From Geobacillus thermoleovorans (GTDB taxonomy: Bacteria; Bacillota; Bacilli; Bacillales; Anoxybacillaceae), in assembly GCF_001610955.1 (NCBI RefSeq), contig NZ_CP014335.1, positions 537,001 through 601,000 of the forward strand: 64,000 nucleotides of DNA, read 5' to 3'. How positions within the stretch are numbered: position 1 is the stretch's first letter; the number at the start of each line of letters is the position of its first letter. A program made the position numbers and the translations under genes. This document shows, in pieces, positions 42,918 through 52,433 of this stretch. Under the pieces are notes generated by a model. The model was not told the origin of the DNA, did no database searches, and saw only the letters and a program-made list of their open reading frames with translations.

Positions 42918-44030
42918 TTACTTTTCATCCGCCGCCCGGATGCGCCGTTCCGTTTCAACGTCAAAGAAATGCGCTTTGTTCATATCAAGCGCCAGGTCAA
43001 TCCGGTGGCCCGGCTTGATTTCCGTGCGGGCGTCGATGCGAGCGACCAATTCTTGGTTGTCGATGCTAAAATAGATCATCGATTCAGCGCCAAGCAGCTC
43101 GGCGACTTCGACGAGAGCGGTAACTTTCGTCGCCGGAGATGCTTCAAGGAAGAGCGGTTCGTCGTGAATGTCTTCCGGACGAATGCCTAAAATCACTTCC
43201 TTGCCGACATACCCTTGCTCACGCAACACTTTCATTTTTCCTTCCGGAATGCCAAACGATGTTTGGCCGACGACAAACTTGCCGTCTTGCAGCGTTCCAC
43301 GAAGGAAGTTCATGGCCGGTGAACCGATAAAGCCGCCGACAAAAATGTTTTCCGGTTTTTCGTATACCTCGCGCGGCGTCCCGACTTGCTGGATGACGCC
43401 GTCTTTCATGACGACAAGACGGGTGGCCATTGTCATGGCTTCCGTTTGGTCGTGGGTGACGTAAATGGTCGTCGTTTCCAAGCGCTGATGGAGCTTCGCG
43501 ATCTCTGAGCGCATTTGCACCCGCAGTTTCGCATCCAAGTTCGAGAGCGGCTCGTCCATTAAAAACACTTTTGCATCGCGGACGATGGCCCGTCCCAATG
43601 CCACGCGCTGCCGCTGCCCGCCGGAGAGCGCTTTCGGTTTGCGGTCCAAATATTGCTCGAGCCCAAGAATGCGCGCCGCCTCGCGGACGCGTTTGTCAAT
43701 TTCCGCTTTCGGGAATTTGCGCAGTTTTAAACCGAACGCCATGTTGTCATAGACGCTCATATGTGGATACAGAGCGTAGTTTTGGAACACCATGGCGATG
43801 TCGCGGTCTTTCGGCGGCACATCGTTCATTCGTTTGCCGTCGATGTAAAGATCGCCTTTGGAAATTTCCTCAAGGCCGGCGATCATCCGCAACGTGGTGG
43901 ATTTGCCGCAGCCGGACGGGCCGACAAATACGATAAACTCTTTGTCTTGAATATGTAAATTGAAGTCTTTGACGGCGACCACATTGTTGTCGTAAATTTT
44001 GTAAATATGATCAAGAATGAGTTCTGCCAT
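42918..44030 (-). CDS. msmX: MsmX/UgpC-type ABC transporter ATPase
   Basis: A 370-residue ATPase serving several sugar ABC importers. Walker A is Gly-Pro-Ser-Gly-Cys-Gly-Lys-Ser-Thr near residue 37, the signature Leu-Ser-Gly-Gly-Gln-Arg-Gln near 135 and Walker B Leu-Met-Asp-Glu-Pro near 156. The C-terminal 130 residues form the regulatory OB-fold typical of this group (Gly-Ile-Arg-Pro-Glu-Asp near 294). AGGAGG precedes ATG 44030. No permease adjoins, which fits a shared multitask ATPase. Confidence 0.93.
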   Translation of the reverse strand: MAELILDHIYKIYDNNVVAVKDFNLHIQDKEFIVFVGPSGCGKSTTLRMIAGLEEISKGDLYIDGKRMNDVPPKDRDIAMVFQNYALYPHMSVYDNMAFGLKLRKFPKAEIDKRVREAARILGLEQYLDRKPKALSGGQRQRVALGRAIVRDAKVFLMDEPLSNLDAKLRVQMRSEIAKLHQRLETTTIYVTHDQTEAMTMATRLVVMKDGVIQQVGTPREVYEKPENIFVGGFIGSPAMNFLRGTLQDGKFVVGQTSFGIPEGKMKVLREQGYVGKEVILGIRPEDIHDEPLFLEASPATKVTALVEVAELLGAESMIYFSIDNQELVARIDARTEIKPGHRIDLALDMNKAHFFDVETERRIRAADEK

Positions 44031-44113
44031 AACCATCCTCCTCATCGCCGAAATCGTTTTCTTGCCATTAGTGTATAGAAAAATAGGAACATTCGTAAAT
44101 GGACGAGGTGCAC

Positions 44114-44140
44114 AAAAAATGCCGCCGATTTTCGGCGACA
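44114..44140 (-). terminator. Terminator of the PucR-type gene
   Basis: On the minus strand, stem GTCGCCGA / TCGGCGGC is followed by ATTTTTTG. Confidence 0.8.
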
Positions 44141-44158
44141 TGACAAAAAAGCGGGGGA

Positions 44159-45112
44159 TTACGAACGGCGCCGGTGCAAGATAGCCAAATAGACGGCTGC
44201 CGCCCCTTTGAACCGTTTGATGTCAACACCAGTTTGCTCCGTCCATTTATCGATTCGATATTGCAAACTATTGCGGTGCATATACAGCTTTTTCGCTGCC
44301 ATCGAGACGTTTAAGTTGCATTGCAAAAACGTCTCCATCGCCCGCACTTCCTCCTCGTCGAATCCGTCAAGAAACGAGAGGGTCCGGCGGGCTTTCTCAC
44401 TGACTGCTCCTTCTTCAAAGAGCGGAAGCGGAATGACGTCTTCCCATTCGTACACCGTTCGTTTCGGCCAAAAGCGCCGAGCGGCGGAAAAACACTCTTT
44501 TTCAAGGAGAAACGATTCATATAGCCGTTCATCGACGGAGCGGATTGGGCCGATCAATAAATGAATGGCAGTATAAAAATCAGCGGCGAGCGCCTCAGCC
44601 ATGTCCGCTAACGAAGGCGGCTCCGTCGTCCGCTTTTGTTTCGCTTCGACGATCAGCCCGCGCCGATCTTGTTCCCAGACGATGGCAACCGGGGAGGAAA
44701 ATAAGCCGCGAACAGCGTCAGCAAACTCCTCTTTGTTGGCGATCGGCCGGCTGGCTGTAAAATGAATGAACCGGCAATACGGAGCAGCGAGCCGAGCGAG
44801 CGCGGCTGGGTCGCCGGTTGCCATCCATCGTTTCCATGCCCGCTCCTCTTCGCTTTCCGGTTCGCGTCGGCGCTCGGCGGGGGTGAAAAAAAGCGCCAGC
44901 AATCGCCGCTCCTGCTCTGTCAATCGATGCTTGGCGATGCCGATCTCATCGCCATCGGCGGTATAAAACCATTCGTAATCTTCGGGGTGTTCCGGCTGAC
45001 CGTTGATGACGATGTCCCCTTCATAAAGCGATTCGAGCTCTTTTAGCATCGCGGCGCACCACTTTCCGTCAAGGATGATGTCACGCCGAAGAGGAATCGG
45101 CGTTGTTTTCAT
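44159..45112 (-). CDS. PucR/CdaR-type transcription regulator
   Basis: A 317-residue protein. The C-terminal helix-turn-helix (about 262-312; [21 protein letters not shown]) is the PucR signature. The N-terminal 250 residues are divergent and presumably bind a ligand. It lies upstream of msmX on the same strand, 128 bp away with its own terminator. GGAG precedes the ATG. The signal is unknown; a sugar or sugar acid is a guess from msmX. Confidence 0.88.
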   Translation of the reverse strand: MKTTPIPLRRDIILDGKWCAAMLKELESLYEGDIVINGQPEHPEDYEWFYTADGDEIGIAKHRLTEQERRLLALFFTPAERRREPESEEERAWKRWMATGDPAALARLAAPYCRFIHFTASRPIANKEEFADAVRGLFSSPVAIVWEQDRRGLIVEAKQKRTTEPPSLADMAEALAADFYTAIHLLIGPIRSVDERLYESFLLEKECFSAARRFWPKRTVYEWEDVIPLPLFEEGAVSEKARRTLSFLDGFDEEEVRAMETFLQCNLNVSMAAKKLYMHRNSLQYRIDKWTEQTGVDIKRFKGAAAVYLAILHRRRS

Positions 45113-45253
45113 TATACCAAATCTCCGCGAATGGAAAGAAAGACAATGGATGAAAGCGGGAAAGCCGCAGGATGAACGGGCGGCTTGGCCAACAGCGGTC
45201 GTTTCGAACGATCCCTGCCTAACGCATTAGCGGAGAGGCTTCATAAAACAAAA

Positions 45254-45284
45254 GGCCGACTTTCCCGAGGCGGGAAAATCGGCT
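45254..45284 (-). terminator. Terminator of the small acidic gene
   Basis: Stem GCCGATTTTCCCG / CGGGAAAGTCGGC on the minus strand, followed by CTTTTGTTTT. Confidence 0.82.
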
Positions 45285-45288
45285 CCGT

Positions 45289-45480
45289 TTACTGGCCGGC
45301 TTCGTACGGCGGCTCTTCTTTGACAAGATCGCGCGCTTCCTCAATGTTGACGTCATCGCCGTGGCCGTACACAGCACCTCCGGCCATCCCTTCGTTGATC
45401 ATGCGGTCGATGTCCATATAGTATTCATCGCGTCCTTCGTACAATGAATCCCGGCGCTCGGCTTCATTTCGTTCCATCAT
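45289..45480 (-). CDS. Small acidic protein, unknown
   Basis: A 63-residue acidic protein (Arg-Asp-Glu-Tyr-Tyr-Met-Asp-Ile-Asp-Arg-Met, then Glu-Glu-Ala-Arg-Asp-Leu-Val-Lys-Glu-Glu-Pro-Pro). GGAAGGAG precedes two adjacent ATG codons (45480 and 45477). It has its own terminator. The length and style recall small spore-related proteins of Bacillaceae, but I do not recognise a family. Confidence 0.72.
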   Translation of the reverse strand: MMERNEAERRDSLYEGRDEYYMDIDRMINEGMAGGAVYGHGDDVNIEEARDLVKEEPPYEAGQ

Positions 45481-45592
45481 CTCGCTCCTTCCTCTCATCG
45501 TTTTTCCTAAAGTTTGTCCAAAAGAGGCATACGCTATCCATGCCATTCATATGGATGAAAGAGGACAAGCGGGAAGAAAGGGGCGGCACGCG

Positions 45593-45994
45593 ATGATCAT
45601 GCTGATCAAAAAATTGCTCGAAACAACCGCCGCGGCGGAAGAAAAAGCCCGGCAGCTCGCTGAGATGGAAACGGATGAGGCATGGGCGGTCTATTTGGCT
45701 GAAGCCGAGCGGCAGCGTAAACTTTGGCAATACGTGCATTATTTAGTTGCTGGGGCTAACGCCGACGGTCGAGCGGAAAGAGAGCAAAGCAAAGCAGGCG
45801 CACCTCGTTGTGATCTCTTGCAAGCCATGGCGGCGGCTGAGTGGGAAAAAGCGATGTTATGCCAGAACGTCTGCCAAAGCTTAAATGGAGCCGCCAAACA
45901 AGCGGTTGATGCTGTGTTCCGCCAGGCGCTTCGCTACAGCGGCCAGTTTCTAGCTATGGCGTACGATGAGCGAGCTCGGCAAACAGCTGATTGA
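45593..45994 (+). CDS. Unknown helical protein opposite the YheC/D cluster
   Basis: A 133-residue Ala/Glu-rich helical protein with two cysteines near residues 77 and 93. AAAGGGGCGG precedes ATG 45593. Its last 41 bp overlap the end of the minus-strand ATP-grasp gene, so the two are convergent. The overlap and lack of a recognised family make it less certain; base use resembles the core. Confidence 0.55.
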   Translation: MIMLIKKLLETTAAAEEKARQLAEMETDEAWAVYLAEAERQRKLWQYVHYLVAGANADGRAEREQSKAGAPRCDLLQAMAAAEWEKAMLCQNVCQSLNGAAKQAVDAVFRQALRYSGQFLAMAYDERARQTAD

Positions 45995-47120
45995 GCCTCT
46001 CAAGCCGCCGTGCCTCAATCTCCGGCTCATCAAACACCATCGGCTTGGCGTTGATTTCATAAATGTAAAGCTGCTGTTCGCTTCCGACGCCGATGTCGGC
46101 GGAAAACTCGCCGACAAAGCCAAACCGTTCGCCAAGGCGTGCGCCGCTCAAGGCAATAAGCCGCTCGAGCGCCGCTTCATCGATGCGTTCCTTGACTTCT
46201 TTGTACGGGAGGATGGTTCCGCCATGAAACACATGGGTCGTCACTGACTCGACGTCGGCCGAACGAACACCGATGCCGGTGATCGTATGGCGGCCGTTGT
46301 GCCAATGGGCGAGCACGCGCAAATCGTAGCGGCGTCCATTCCACTCGTCCGTTTCAGCCAATGCTTGGGCGATGTAGCGGCCGGACTGAATGAGTGATGC
46401 GAGCGCATCGAGCGAGCAGAACCGTTTTTGGCCGCCCGGATATTCGCAAATGGCTTCCGTCTCTGACAAGGCGGTGAGACGAAACAGCCCCATTCCTCTG
46501 GCGCCGTCATCCCGCTTCAAGTAAATGCAGCTGTATTGGCGGAGCCAAGCGCGAAGATCGGTCGCTGTTTGGACAGGCGCCGTCGGCAATAGATGCGTCC
46601 AGAGCCGGCGGTCGGACCGCAGCGCGTCATAAACGTCCGATTTGCGGAAAAAAGAGCGGTTGACAAGTGGAACGCCATGGGCGCTCAACTGGGCAGCCGC
46701 CGTTTGAAACGGCTCGCTTTCTTCTTCTTCGCGGCTTTTTACTCGATTGTAGACGACATCGGGCAGTGGAGCGGCCGCTTCGATGAAACGATGAAGCGTC
46801 GGAACGAATAGATATCCGGAGACCGTTTTCTCTCCGATGCCGGCGGCCGCACTGACGACGGAGATGCCGCCGGCTTTGTGGATGGAGCGGATGACGGTTT
46901 CAAGCCACGGCTTTTTCCCAGCCAGCAAAGCGGAAAGGGACGAGGCGCTGATCAGCACGCCGACGAGCGGTCCCACCCGTCCATCTTGCTCGCGGACGGG
47001 AAAGACGAGATCGGGAAGGACAGCGGCGGGAGCAACCCAGCCGCTGCCGAATCGATAAGGGCCGCCCGGACTGTTGCACACCCACTCGCCGGTGTCAGGA
47101 CGGTAGCCGATCGTCAGCAT
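45954..47120 (-). CDS. YheC/YheD-type ATP-grasp protein, divergent fourth copy
   Basis: A 388-residue ATP-grasp-like protein related to the spore-associated YheC/YheD family. The N-terminal part has Val-Val-Tyr-Asn-Arg-Val-Lys-Ser-Arg near residue 125. The ATP-binding loop is altered (Leu-Lys-Arg-Asp-Asp-Gly-Ala-Arg-Gly-Met-Gly near 200), and the metal-binding end reads Tyr-Glu-Ile-Asn-Ala-Lys-Pro near 362. ATG 47120 overlaps the upstream stop by 7 bp; GAGG provides weak ribosome binding. Chemistry of the family is unknown; ATP-grasp enzymes usually join a carboxylate to an amine or thiol. Confidence 0.88.
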   Translation of the reverse strand: MLTIGYRPDTGEWVCNSPGGPYRFGSGWVAPAAVLPDLVFPVREQDGRVGPLVGVLISASSLSALLAGKKPWLETVIRSIHKAGGISVVSAAAGIGEKTVSGYLFVPTLHRFIEAAAPLPDVVYNRVKSREEEESEPFQTAAAQLSAHGVPLVNRSFFRKSDVYDALRSDRRLWTHLLPTAPVQTATDLRAWLRQYSCIYLKRDDGARGMGLFRLTALSETEAICEYPGGQKRFCSLDALASLIQSGRYIAQALAETDEWNGRRYDLRVLAHWHNGRHTITGIGVRSADVESVTTHVFHGGTILPYKEVKERIDEAALERLIALSGARLGERFGFVGEFSADIGVGSEQQLYIYEINAKPMVFDEPEIEARRLERLNQLFAELAHRTP

Positions 47121-48463
47121 GGCCAAAGCGCCTCGGGTTCGGTGATGGCTGTTTTGCTGAGGTGGACGGCGTAAGCGAGCGGCAACCGCGCTGTTCGTTC
47201 GTCTGCGTCCTTTAATTTTGGATGCTTAAAAATCGACCGTCCGGGTTTGGAATTGGCTTCAAACATCCAAATCCTTCCTTGTTGGTCAACACCAAGGTCA
47301 AAACCGATTTCGCCGATCAACGTTTCTGATGCTTCATCAAGGCAACGGCTGAGCGTAAGGGCGGCGTCAGAAAGACGGGCGAGCATGATTTCGCGCTCGG
47401 CGGCATCCGGGAAAATTTCTTCCAGCGTTTTGACGATGCCTCCGCTGTTCATATGGGTCGTGATGCTTTGTTTTCCAGCGATTTTGGCGGCGATGGCGCT
47501 CACTTGCCATATGCCGTGTTCGTTTTTGTTAACGTGAACGCGGAAATCAGCCGGTCGGCCGTTGACGGCAAGAAGCGGAACCGCTTGTTGGATGACATAG
47601 CGGTGAAGCGGCGCATGGGCGAGCAAATGATGCCACACCGCCATGGCGGTGGGAAACAGCACTGTTTGTATTTCTCCGCTTTCATCGCGGAACCGGCATT
47701 CATAGGCGTTTTTTTTCGCTAAATGATAAATGCCGCGGCCGAGGCTGCCGTCGGCCGGCTTGATGTACGCTTCACGGTAGCGGGCAAGAAACTGCTCAAT
47801 GGTGTGCTGCGTCACGTGGGCGGACGTCGCCGGCAAATACGGCTGCGCCTTCGGATGGGCAGCGAGCCGGCGGTAAATGTCCCATTTGTTGAAAAAACAC
47901 CCGTTAAAGATCGGGATGCCGTAGGTGGTTTGCAGCGTCTTCGTCATCGTTTGAAACGTTTCCTCCTTTTCGACGCGCCGGTTTGGCAGCCGGTTGTAAA
48001 CGACATTCGGCAACGGCACCGTATGGCGTTCCCAGCCGCGCTCTGTGTAAAAATAGCCGTTCGTCATGCCGTTTTCCCAGTCAATATGGGGCGCGCCAAA
48101 CAAAAAGGCAAATCCGCCGACTTGCTTTTCTTGCGCCAGCAACTTGGCAAAAAAGAAGCTCCGGCTGCCGACCGGGCGGTGGAGCGACTTTGTGAATCCG
48201 GCGGTCAAAATGCCGACAAGCGGCCCGAAGTGAACAGCTTCATCGGTCAAAAAGACATGAACGTCAGCGGCAAATGGGATCGACAAGCATCGGGCAACGT
48301 CATGCGCCACAATCACACGGTCGACAAGACGGGGGGAAGAAATGACCCGGCATGGGGTGACAAGGCTGCCGAACGCGGCTGATGTTTGCCTAGATGCTTG
48401 GAGCGTGGCGGGAAGAATCACCGTATTTGTTTGTTGTTCGTCAATGATCAACGTGTAGGTCAT
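47114..48463 (-). CDS. yheD: YheD-like ATP-grasp protein
   Basis: A 449-residue protein, close in length to B. subtilis YheD, which localises around the forespore. The N-terminal region (1-200) includes Val-Val-Tyr-Asn-Arg-Leu-Pro-Asn-Arg. The ATP-grasp core has Lys-Pro-Ala-Asp-Gly-Ser-Leu-Gly-Arg-Gly near residue 255 and Met-Phe-Glu-Ala-Asn-Ser-Lys-Pro-Gly-Arg near 413. ATG 48463 follows AGGAGG; the frame is open far upstream but overlaps another gene. It overlaps its upstream neighbour by 23 bp and its downstream neighbour by 7 bp. Confidence 0.9.
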   Translation of the reverse strand: MTYTLIIDEQQTNTVILPATLQASRQTSAAFGSLVTPCRVISSPRLVDRVIVAHDVARCLSIPFAADVHVFLTDEAVHFGPLVGILTAGFTKSLHRPVGSRSFFFAKLLAQEKQVGGFAFLFGAPHIDWENGMTNGYFYTERGWERHTVPLPNVVYNRLPNRRVEKEETFQTMTKTLQTTYGIPIFNGCFFNKWDIYRRLAAHPKAQPYLPATSAHVTQHTIEQFLARYREAYIKPADGSLGRGIYHLAKKNAYECRFRDESGEIQTVLFPTAMAVWHHLLAHAPLHRYVIQQAVPLLAVNGRPADFRVHVNKNEHGIWQVSAIAAKIAGKQSITTHMNSGGIVKTLEEIFPDAAEREIMLARLSDAALTLSRCLDEASETLIGEIGFDLGVDQQGRIWMFEANSKPGRSIFKHPKLKDADERTARLPLAYAVHLSKTAITEPEALWPC

Positions 48464-49526
48464 TGGCTTTTCCTCCTCTGGCCAAAAACAAGCAATACCG
48501 AAGCGGCGCTTCGTACAGTTCGTTTTGTTGCTCCGGGGGCAGAAGATGCGCCACTTTTCTCCCCGGCTTGGAATTGACATCCAAAATCCACACCGCCCCG
48601 TTGTCGGTTGCACCAAGATCCAAGCCGATTTCAAACAAAGGACCGAACGTGTGATCCATATAAACTGGCAGCGTGCGGATGATCGTCTCAACGCCATCGA
48701 GCACGAAGAGACGTTTTGAAGAGGAAAGGCGGTCGAGCCACTCGGAAAACGGACGAATGTCCGCGCCGGCGCGGACGTTGGCCACCCATGCCCCCGGTCG
48801 GCCGACTCGCACGGCCCGCACCCGCTCCACCCAGCGTCCGTTTTCATCCTTTTGCAAAAGAATGCGGAGGTCAAACGGTTCACCCTCCGGGGTCGATAGC
48901 TGAAGCAATGGCTGCAGGACATACTCGCCGCGGCGGCTCCAAGAGGCGAGGAGCTGTTCCAGCTCGCTTCGGCGGGCAATGACGGCCTGTTCTTGACCGT
49001 GACTGTCTTGGACGGACAGCGCCTTCCCTTTCTTTTGAAAGATGCAAATACCGCGTCCTCCGGAGCCGTGCACCGGCTTGGCGATGGCGGCTTGTTCGCG
49101 GCGGAGAAGCGCAAGCACATCATCGGCGCGCTCAAGCCGGACAGTCGGAGGCACGTATGCGGACAAGAGCGGGTGAGAGGAGAGCGCTTCATATACGTCC
49201 CATTTGCCCGGCAGGCCATAGCCTAAAAACGTGAGGTCAGGCCGCTGCTTCAACCAGTTCATAATCGGTTTTGCTTTTTTGGACCGCTCATCATTGCCGT
49301 AAAAGCAGCGGTCATATAAAAATGGCGGAATGGCAAAGACGGCGTTTGTCCATTCGTTCGTTTCCTCTTGAAAGAGAAAGCCGCGGACGTTTTCCGTCTG
49401 CGGATCGATGCCAAGCGGCGAAAAGCGGCAGACGGAAATGCCGTAGCGTCTGGCGCATTTCGCCACCTCAGTGCAATACGTGTGGTCTTGCTGTTCGTCA
49501 AGGGTGACAAAACCGAGTGAAAGCAA
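48441..49526 (-). CDS. YheC-like ATP-grasp protein, second copy
   Basis: A 361-residue protein with an ATP-grasp core. Key segments are Lys-Pro-Val-His-Gly-Ser-Gly-Gly-Arg-Gly near residue 150, Pro-Phe-Asp-Leu-Arg-Ile-Leu near 217 and Ile-Leu-Asp-Val-Asn-Ser-Lys-Pro-Gly near 317. The start is TTG 49526 after AGGAGTG, 6 bp beyond the preceding gene. It is similar in length to the first copy, so a tandem duplication is likely. Confidence 0.9.
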   Translation of the reverse strand: MLSLGFVTLDEQQDHTYCTEVAKCARRYGISVCRFSPLGIDPQTENVRGFLFQEETNEWTNAVFAIPPFLYDRCFYGNDERSKKAKPIMNWLKQRPDLTFLGYGLPGKWDVYEALSSHPLLSAYVPPTVRLERADDVLALLRREQAAIAKPVHGSGGRGICIFQKKGKALSVQDSHGQEQAVIARRSELEQLLASWSRRGEYVLQPLLQLSTPEGEPFDLRILLQKDENGRWVERVRAVRVGRPGAWVANVRAGADIRPFSEWLDRLSSSKRLFVLDGVETIIRTLPVYMDHTFGPLFEIGLDLGATDNGAVWILDVNSKPGRKVAHLLPPEQQNELYEAPLRYCLFLARGGKANDLHVDH

Positions 49527-49532
49527 AACGGT

Positions 49533-50609
49533 TCACTCCTTTTCCTCCATCAATGTCAAACTATAGTCGATGATCGCCTTCGCCGACGGGCGGACCGATT
49601 GGTAGGAAGCGGCCATATCCGTCTGTTTCGACGGCTTCGTATTCACCTCGATGATCCACGGCTGGCCATGGATGTCAATGGCAAGATCAACGCCAAACTC
49701 TCCATACAGTCCCTCCGCTTCCGAGGCGAGAACGGCGGCGGATTCCAGTGCGATTTCTTTCAGAAGCTGTTTTTGCTGGAACGCGTCAGCTCTCGTATAC
49801 CACTTCCGCAAGACATCATTGACCGCCATCAGTTCTCCGCCGCGGGCAAGGTTAGCGACAAACTGATCGGGCGGCGCTACGCGGGCGACGGCGGAAGTGA
49901 CGCGCCAATCATTGTGGCGGGCGCGATGACAAAGCAGGCGAAAATCGACCGGGCGGCCGTCGAGGGTGCGAAGCTCAAGCCCTTGTTGGATGATCATCGG
50001 CGTTCGGATTTGTTGCCGCAAAGCGGAAGCTAAAGCGTCCATCGAACGATATACGGCCGTTGAAGCGGAAGTGGAATGGCGAAGACAAATTCCGTCGTCC
50101 GAATGTTGGAGGCAGAAAATCCCTCGCCCTTGGCTGCCATAGATCGGCTTGAGAAAGACGGATGGGAAAGCGTCAAGGAACGCCTCAAGCGTATGTTGAC
50201 CGCTCCAGAGCGCCGTTTTCGGCAAGTGCGGGTGCAAGTACTCGTGCCGCTCAAAATGGCAGTGCACTTCCCATTTATGCAAAAAGCGATGGTTGAACAT
50301 CATCCCGTTTTCTTCGGCAAGCCGAGCGAGCAGCTCGGCAAACAAAGGGGAGCGTTCGAGCTTGCGCGAGTGAAGGCGATTGTAAACGACATCGGCTGGA
50401 GGCACGTCCCGCTTGCCCCATCCGCTTTCGGTCCACTGATAGCCGCCTCCCTCTAAGTAAAGCGCCGGCGAGGACACGTAAAAAAAGAGACCACGCTTTC
50501 TAGCATATGCCGCCAATTCCTCGCAAAAATGATGGATGGATCCAAAGGCAGCCCGTTCACTTGTTTCATTGATTTCCGTCAGCACAGCCATCGTTCGTTG
50601 TTTGCTCAT
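49533..50609 (-). CDS. yheC: YheC-like ATP-grasp spore-associated protein
   Basis: A 358-residue protein adjacent to yheB as in B. subtilis. Motifs are Val-Val-Tyr-Asn-Arg-Leu-His-Ser-Arg near residue 75, Lys-Pro-Ile-Tyr-Gly-Ser-Gln-Gly-Arg-Gly near 154 and Ile-Ile-Glu-Val-Asn-Thr-Lys-Pro near 326. It heads the four-gene minus-strand run and is divergent from yheB. Spore-coat association is known for the family; the substrate is not. Confidence 0.92.
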   Translation of the reverse strand: MSKQRTMAVLTEINETSERAAFGSIHHFCEELAAYARKRGLFFYVSSPALYLEGGGYQWTESGWGKRDVPPADVVYNRLHSRKLERSPLFAELLARLAEENGMMFNHRFLHKWEVHCHFERHEYLHPHLPKTALWSGQHTLEAFLDAFPSVFLKPIYGSQGRGIFCLQHSDDGICLRHSTSASTAVYRSMDALASALRQQIRTPMIIQQGLELRTLDGRPVDFRLLCHRARHNDWRVTSAVARVAPPDQFVANLARGGELMAVNDVLRKWYTRADAFQQKQLLKEIALESAAVLASEAEGLYGEFGVDLAIDIHGQPWIIEVNTKPSKQTDMAASYQSVRPSAKAIIDYSLTLMEEKE

Positions 50610-50735
50610 CGCAGTCCCTCATTTGCGCATTCGTCAGGCAAGCTCTATAATGAACAATTAGGCAAACGTTTATATCGCCATCGTATGATGACGGACGCCG
50701 TTTGGTGACAGCGGCGGGGACGGAAGGAGAAGAGG

Positions 50736-51869
50736 ATGGAAACGTTCGTTTATTTGCTGTTTATGGTGGCGGTCGGGGCGCTCATTGGCGGGGTAACGAA
50801 TTTTATCGCCATCGTGATGCTGTTTCGCCCACATGAGCCGATGTACGTGTTTGGAAAACGGCTGCCGTTTACGCCGGGATTGATTCCAAAGCGGCGGCGG
50901 GAGCTGGCCGAACAGCTCGGGAAAACGGTCGTGGAGCATTTGGTGACGCCGGAAGGATTGCGGCGCAAACTCATGGATCCGTCCTTTACGGCCGAGATGG
51001 CCGAGTGGGGGCGGGAATGGCTTCGAAAGTGGCTTGCGCGCAAAGAAACGCCGGCTGAGTTGCTTGAACGCCTCGGTATTCGCTCTCCCGCCGAGCGGCT
51101 CGAAGCGATGGCGGCCGAGCAAGCTGAGCGAGCGTATGAACGGTGGAGCGAAACGTGGCGTCTGCGGCCGATACGCGATGTATTGCCAGCGGAGTTGAAG
51201 CAGACGATGGAAGCGCGCGTCGAAAGTCTAGCGGGTTATTTGGCCGACAGGACGCTTGACTACTTTCGCAGCGAGGAGGGAAAGCAGCAGATTTCCAGCA
51301 TGATCGAGCGTTTTTTCCAAGAGCGCGGGATGGTTGGAAATATGCTGCAGATGTTGCTTGGCAATGTCAATTTCGTCGATAAGGTGCAGGCGGAGCTCGG
51401 TAAATTTTTGCGCCATGCTGGCACAAGAGAGGTGCTCTCCCGCCTTCTTTGGACGGAGTGGAACAAATGGTTGGACTATCCGCTCGCAACCGTGGAAGAG
51501 ATGATCGGCCGCCGGCGCATCGATGAAGCGGTGCGGTCGGCTGCCCGCCGCTTGGTGCAAAGCGGCGGCTGGCTGCATCGCCCGCTTGATGAGCTGATCG
51601 CTCCGTACGAGCAACCATTGTTTGACCGCCTCATCCCGCAGGCGGCGGCAACGGTCAGCTGCCTGTTAAGCGACAAAATCGAGGCGATTGTTGCACAGCT
51701 TGGGTTGGCGGATATTGTCCGCGACCAAGTGGAGTCGTTTTCATTACGACGATTGGAAGCGATCATTTTATCGATCGCCCGCCGTGAACTAAAGATGATT
51801 ACGTATTTGGGCGCTTTGCTTGGCGGGCTGATCGGCGCCGTTCAAGGCGTCATTGGCTTATGGCTGTAG
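50736..51869 (+). CDS. yheB: YheB, DUF445 membrane protein
   Basis: A 377-residue protein with hydrophobic helices only at the two ends (residues 5-30 and 355-377), enclosing a long helical region. The N-terminal Gly-Ala-Leu-Ile-Gly-Gly-Val-Thr-Asn-Phe-Ile-Ala-Ile-Val-Met-Leu-Phe-Arg-Pro and Phe-Thr-Pro-Gly-Leu-Ile-Pro-Lys-Arg are DUF445 signatures. GAAGGAGAAGAGG precedes the ATG. Function unknown; the next gene is yheA, as in relatives. Confidence 0.93.
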   Translation: METFVYLLFMVAVGALIGGVTNFIAIVMLFRPHEPMYVFGKRLPFTPGLIPKRRRELAEQLGKTVVEHLVTPEGLRRKLMDPSFTAEMAEWGREWLRKWLARKETPAELLERLGIRSPAERLEAMAAEQAERAYERWSETWRLRPIRDVLPAELKQTMEARVESLAGYLADRTLDYFRSEEGKQQISSMIERFFQERGMVGNMLQMLLGNVNFVDKVQAELGKFLRHAGTREVLSRLLWTEWNKWLDYPLATVEEMIGRRRIDEAVRSAARRLVQSGGWLHRPLDELIAPYEQPLFDRLIPQAAATVSCLLSDKIEAIVAQLGLADIVRDQVESFSLRRLEAIILSIARRELKMITYLGALLGGLIGAVQGVIGLWL

Positions 51870-51940
51870 GCTGTGGCATATCGCCGCCAGATGGCGCATA
51901 CGTTAGAACGTGAACGATATTCGTATAGGAGGCTCTTTTT

Positions 51941-52300
51941 ATGTCTGAACCCCTTCATGCGCTCGCTAGACAGCTTGAGCAGGCGATTCGGGCGAGCGAG
52001 CCGTTTCAGCAGCTGAAACGGGCATACGAAGATGTCCGCCGAGATGAAACCGCCTATCGAATGTTCGCGAATGTCCGCGACATCCAGCTTCAGCTCCATG
52101 AAAAACAGATGCGCGGGGCGGCCATTTTGCCTGATGAAATCGAACAGGCGCAAAAGGCGATGGCGCTCGCCCAGCAAAACGAGAAACTCGCCCGCCTGAT
52201 GGCGCTCGAGCAGCAAATGAGCATGACCATTGCCGAGGTTCAGCAAATCGCCATGAAGCCGCTTGAGGAGTTGCACCGTTCATTCATGGAAGGAAGATAG
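51941..52300 (+). CDS. yheA: YheA, YlbF/YmcA-related UPF0342 protein
   Basis: A 119-residue, all-helical, Gln-rich soluble protein of the YheA/YmcA/YlbF group. No catalytic residues are expected. AGGAGG precedes the ATG. It follows yheB by 71 bp and ends in a strong terminator. Confidence 0.93.
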   Translation: MSEPLHALARQLEQAIRASEPFQQLKRAYEDVRRDETAYRMFANVRDIQLQLHEKQMRGAAILPDEIEQAQKAMALAQQNEKLARLMALEQQMSMTIAEVQQIAMKPLEELHRSFMEGR

Positions 52301-52303
52301 GAA

Positions 52304-52332
52304 AAACACCCGGTCGGGTGTTCTTTTTTTGT
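52304..52332 (+). terminator. Terminator of yheBA
   Basis: Stem AACACCCG / CGGGTGTT followed by CTTTTTTT. Confidence 0.88.
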
Positions 52333-52433
52333 CCGTTTCGTCATAGTCATGAAAATGATAAGGAATGCAAAGCGGCCGCCAGCTTGCTGGCGGCGGCAAG
52401 AGAGGTTGAGACGGACAAAAGGGGGAGACAGCC

